Positions 5,393 through 6,452 of a stretch of 6,452 nucleotides of DNA are shown here, piece by piece. Made by a program: the position numbers and the translations under genes. The notes under the pieces were generated by a model, which saw only the letters and a program-made list of their open reading frames with translations, had not been told where the DNA came from and searched no databases. Source of the DNA: Labilithrix luteola (GTDB lineage Bacteria > Myxococcota_A > Polyangia > Polyangiales > Polyangiaceae); the NCBI GenBank assembly GCA_026225435.1, contig JAMFST010001223.1, positions 1 through 6,452 of the forward strand, read 5' to 3'. Within the stretch, counting starts at the first letter, position 1; the number at the start of each line of letters is the position of its first letter.

Positions 5393-6382
5393 TCAGAAGC
5401 TCGCGCCGACCGTGGCCAGGCCGCCGCCGGGAAGCGGAGCGAGGCCCACGGTGGCGGGCGGACCGTCGCCCCTCCAGCGCGTGAAGAAGAGCCCCGTGAT
5501 CAGGGTGGCGGCACCGGCGACGCCGGCGGCGACGTCGAGAGCGACGGTCGCGTGGGTGGCGTTGTCGACCCGGCTCTGGAGCGCAGGGTCGGGGCGGTGC
5601 GTCTGCTCTGCCTCGGTGATGAGCTGCTTGCCGCCGGACTTGGCGTCGGCGAACCAGACGATCGCCGCGGCGGTGCCGAGCGCGGTGGTGACCGCGAGAC
5701 CCCCGATGGCGTAGGCGGGAGACAGGGGAGGCGAGGACGAGGACGCGGACGCGGGCGATCGAGCTCCGCTGGATTCGAGAGGTGGACCCAGCGCGGTGAC
5801 GGGCGACGGACGAGGCTCCGGCGGCGCGGCCCAGTCGATGGACTCGCTGCTCCCGCCGAGCGCGTGCACGCTGCGGCTCTCCTCGCGCGTCGCGCCCCCG
5901 CTGCCGTTCGTCCAGCGGGCGGTGAAGCGGTGGTCGCCCGCGGGCACGAAGAGGTCGCGCGCGTCGGTGACGCTGCCGTCGACCTGTAGCTCGCATCCGC
6001 CGCAGCGAACGGCGACCCGCCCGAAGATGGGGGCGAGCGCCGCGAGGGTCTCGTCGGCGAAGCGCAACGCTCCGGCGTCGCCGGAAGCCCGAGCCCGCAG
6101 GCGCAAGGCGAGCGTCGCGGCACGGGCGAGGTGCGCCGGCGAGCCGATCCTCCGGTGCGCCTTCACCGCCCCCTCGAGCGCGAGCGGATCGGGGGCGAGC
6201 CGGTCGGCGAGCTCGAACCAGTCGGCGGCGGCGTCGTACTCGTGATGCAGGTAGGTCTCGCTCCCCCTGTCGTAGGCGCTGGCGGCCGAGCGGCGCACGT
6301 CGTCGGCGCTCGCACGGGCCGCGGAAAGGAGCACCACGGCCCCGAGAGCCACACCAAACACGCGCGCCGTCACCGCCACCAC
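5393..6382 (-). CDS. Exported TPR/PEGA-like protein with two C-terminal membrane segments
   Basis: The 329-residue product starts with a signal peptide (1-26, cleavage after A24-S25-A26). Residues about 34-78 are TPR-like helices (YDRGSETYLHHEYDAAADWFELADRLAP pattern, positions 37-64). A PEGA-like beta domain follows (about 119-156), recognisable by GRVAVRC, LQVDGS and VPAGDHRF, and it carries an unusual pair C127/C130 (CGGC). A Pro/Ser-rich linker (186-221) leads to two hydrophobic segments (about 223-244 and 280-300) and a tail GLAPLPGGGLATVGASF at 313-329. TPR-PEGA-two-helix proteins next to kinases are frequent in myxobacteria; their role is generally unknown, and an envelope partner or substrate of the kinase is inference. 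The start is a GTG at 6382; GTGs at 6379 and 6373 are also in frame, and no ATG lies upstream. It is first in a two-gene operon, its TGA being one base before the kinase ATG. Confidence 0.85.
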   Translation of the reverse strand: MVAVTARVFGVALGAVVLLSAARASADDVRRSAASAYDRGSETYLHHEYDAAADWFELADRLAPDPLALEGAVKAHRRIGSPAHLARAATLALRLRARASGDAGALRFADETLAALAPIFGRVAVRCGGCELQVDGSVTDARDLFVPAGDHRFTARWTNGSGGATREESRSVHALGGSSESIDWAAPPEPRPSPVTALGPPLESSGARSPASASSSSPPLSPAYAIGGLAVTTALGTAAAIVWFADAKSGGKQLITEAEQTHRPDPALQSRVDNATHATVALDVAAGVAGAATLITGLFFTRWRGDGPPATVGLAPLPGGGLATVGASF

Positions 6383-6412
6383 CCGTTCAACGTGATAGCA
6401 CCGACGATTGCG

Positions 6413-6452
6413 ATGAGGCGCCGGTTCGGCTCGATGGCTCTGCTCGGCGGCG
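6413..6452 (+). CDS. Possible start of a divergent exported protein (partial)
   Basis: An ATG at 6413 opens a plus-strand frame that leaves the window after 13 codons. It reads MRRRFGSMALLGG: basic residues followed by the beginning of a hydrophobic stretch, as in a signal peptide. It would diverge from the TPR/PEGA-like gene with only 30 bp between starts. No ribosome binding site is clear, and 40 bases are too few to be sure; a second ATG at 6434 is also possible. Confidence 0.3.
   Translation, partial: MRRRFGSMALLGG

Overview
The window is uniformly GC-rich, with G/C favoured at third codon positions. It looks like chromosomal DNA of a myxobacterium or a relative (Myxococcota). This is inferred from a Hanks-type kinase with the HRDVSPHN catalytic loop paired with a secreted TPR/PEGA-like protein, a ricin-lectin glycosidase with a lipoprotein-like N-terminus, and a Cys-rich secreted protein. 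No rRNA, tRNA, CRISPR array, insertion sequence or phage gene is visible.

Left part (1-2335): two genes for consecutive gluconeogenic steps diverge from a 135-bp spacer. A class I (FbaB/DhnA-type) fructose-bisphosphate aldolase is on the minus strand and a class I fructose-1,6-bisphosphatase is on the plus strand. Together they would convert triose phosphates to fructose 6-phosphate. The aldolase stop overlaps the start of a Cys-rich secreted protein (TGATG), which runs off the left edge.

Middle (2336-4051): a 247-bp spacer carries two clean palindromes. It precedes a glycoside hydrolase gene encoding a signal peptide (lipoprotein-like), three ricin-type lectin repeats, a Pro/Thr linker and a clan GH-A catalytic domain. 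The frame shifts near 3590-3605, separating the predicted acid/base Glu from the predicted nucleophile Glu. As written, the gene cannot encode an intact enzyme.

Right part (4045-6452): a two-gene minus-strand operon reads toward the glycosidase. First comes an exported TPR/PEGA-like protein with two predicted membrane segments. One base after its stop comes a membrane-anchored Ser/Thr protein kinase, whose 3' end overlaps the glycosidase 3' end by 7 bp. A possible plus-strand gene starts at 6413 and leaves the window.

I found no convincing undescribed system. The points most worth checking are the frameshift, the paired palindromes upstream of the glycosidase, and the tightly coupled TPR/PEGA-kinase pair.
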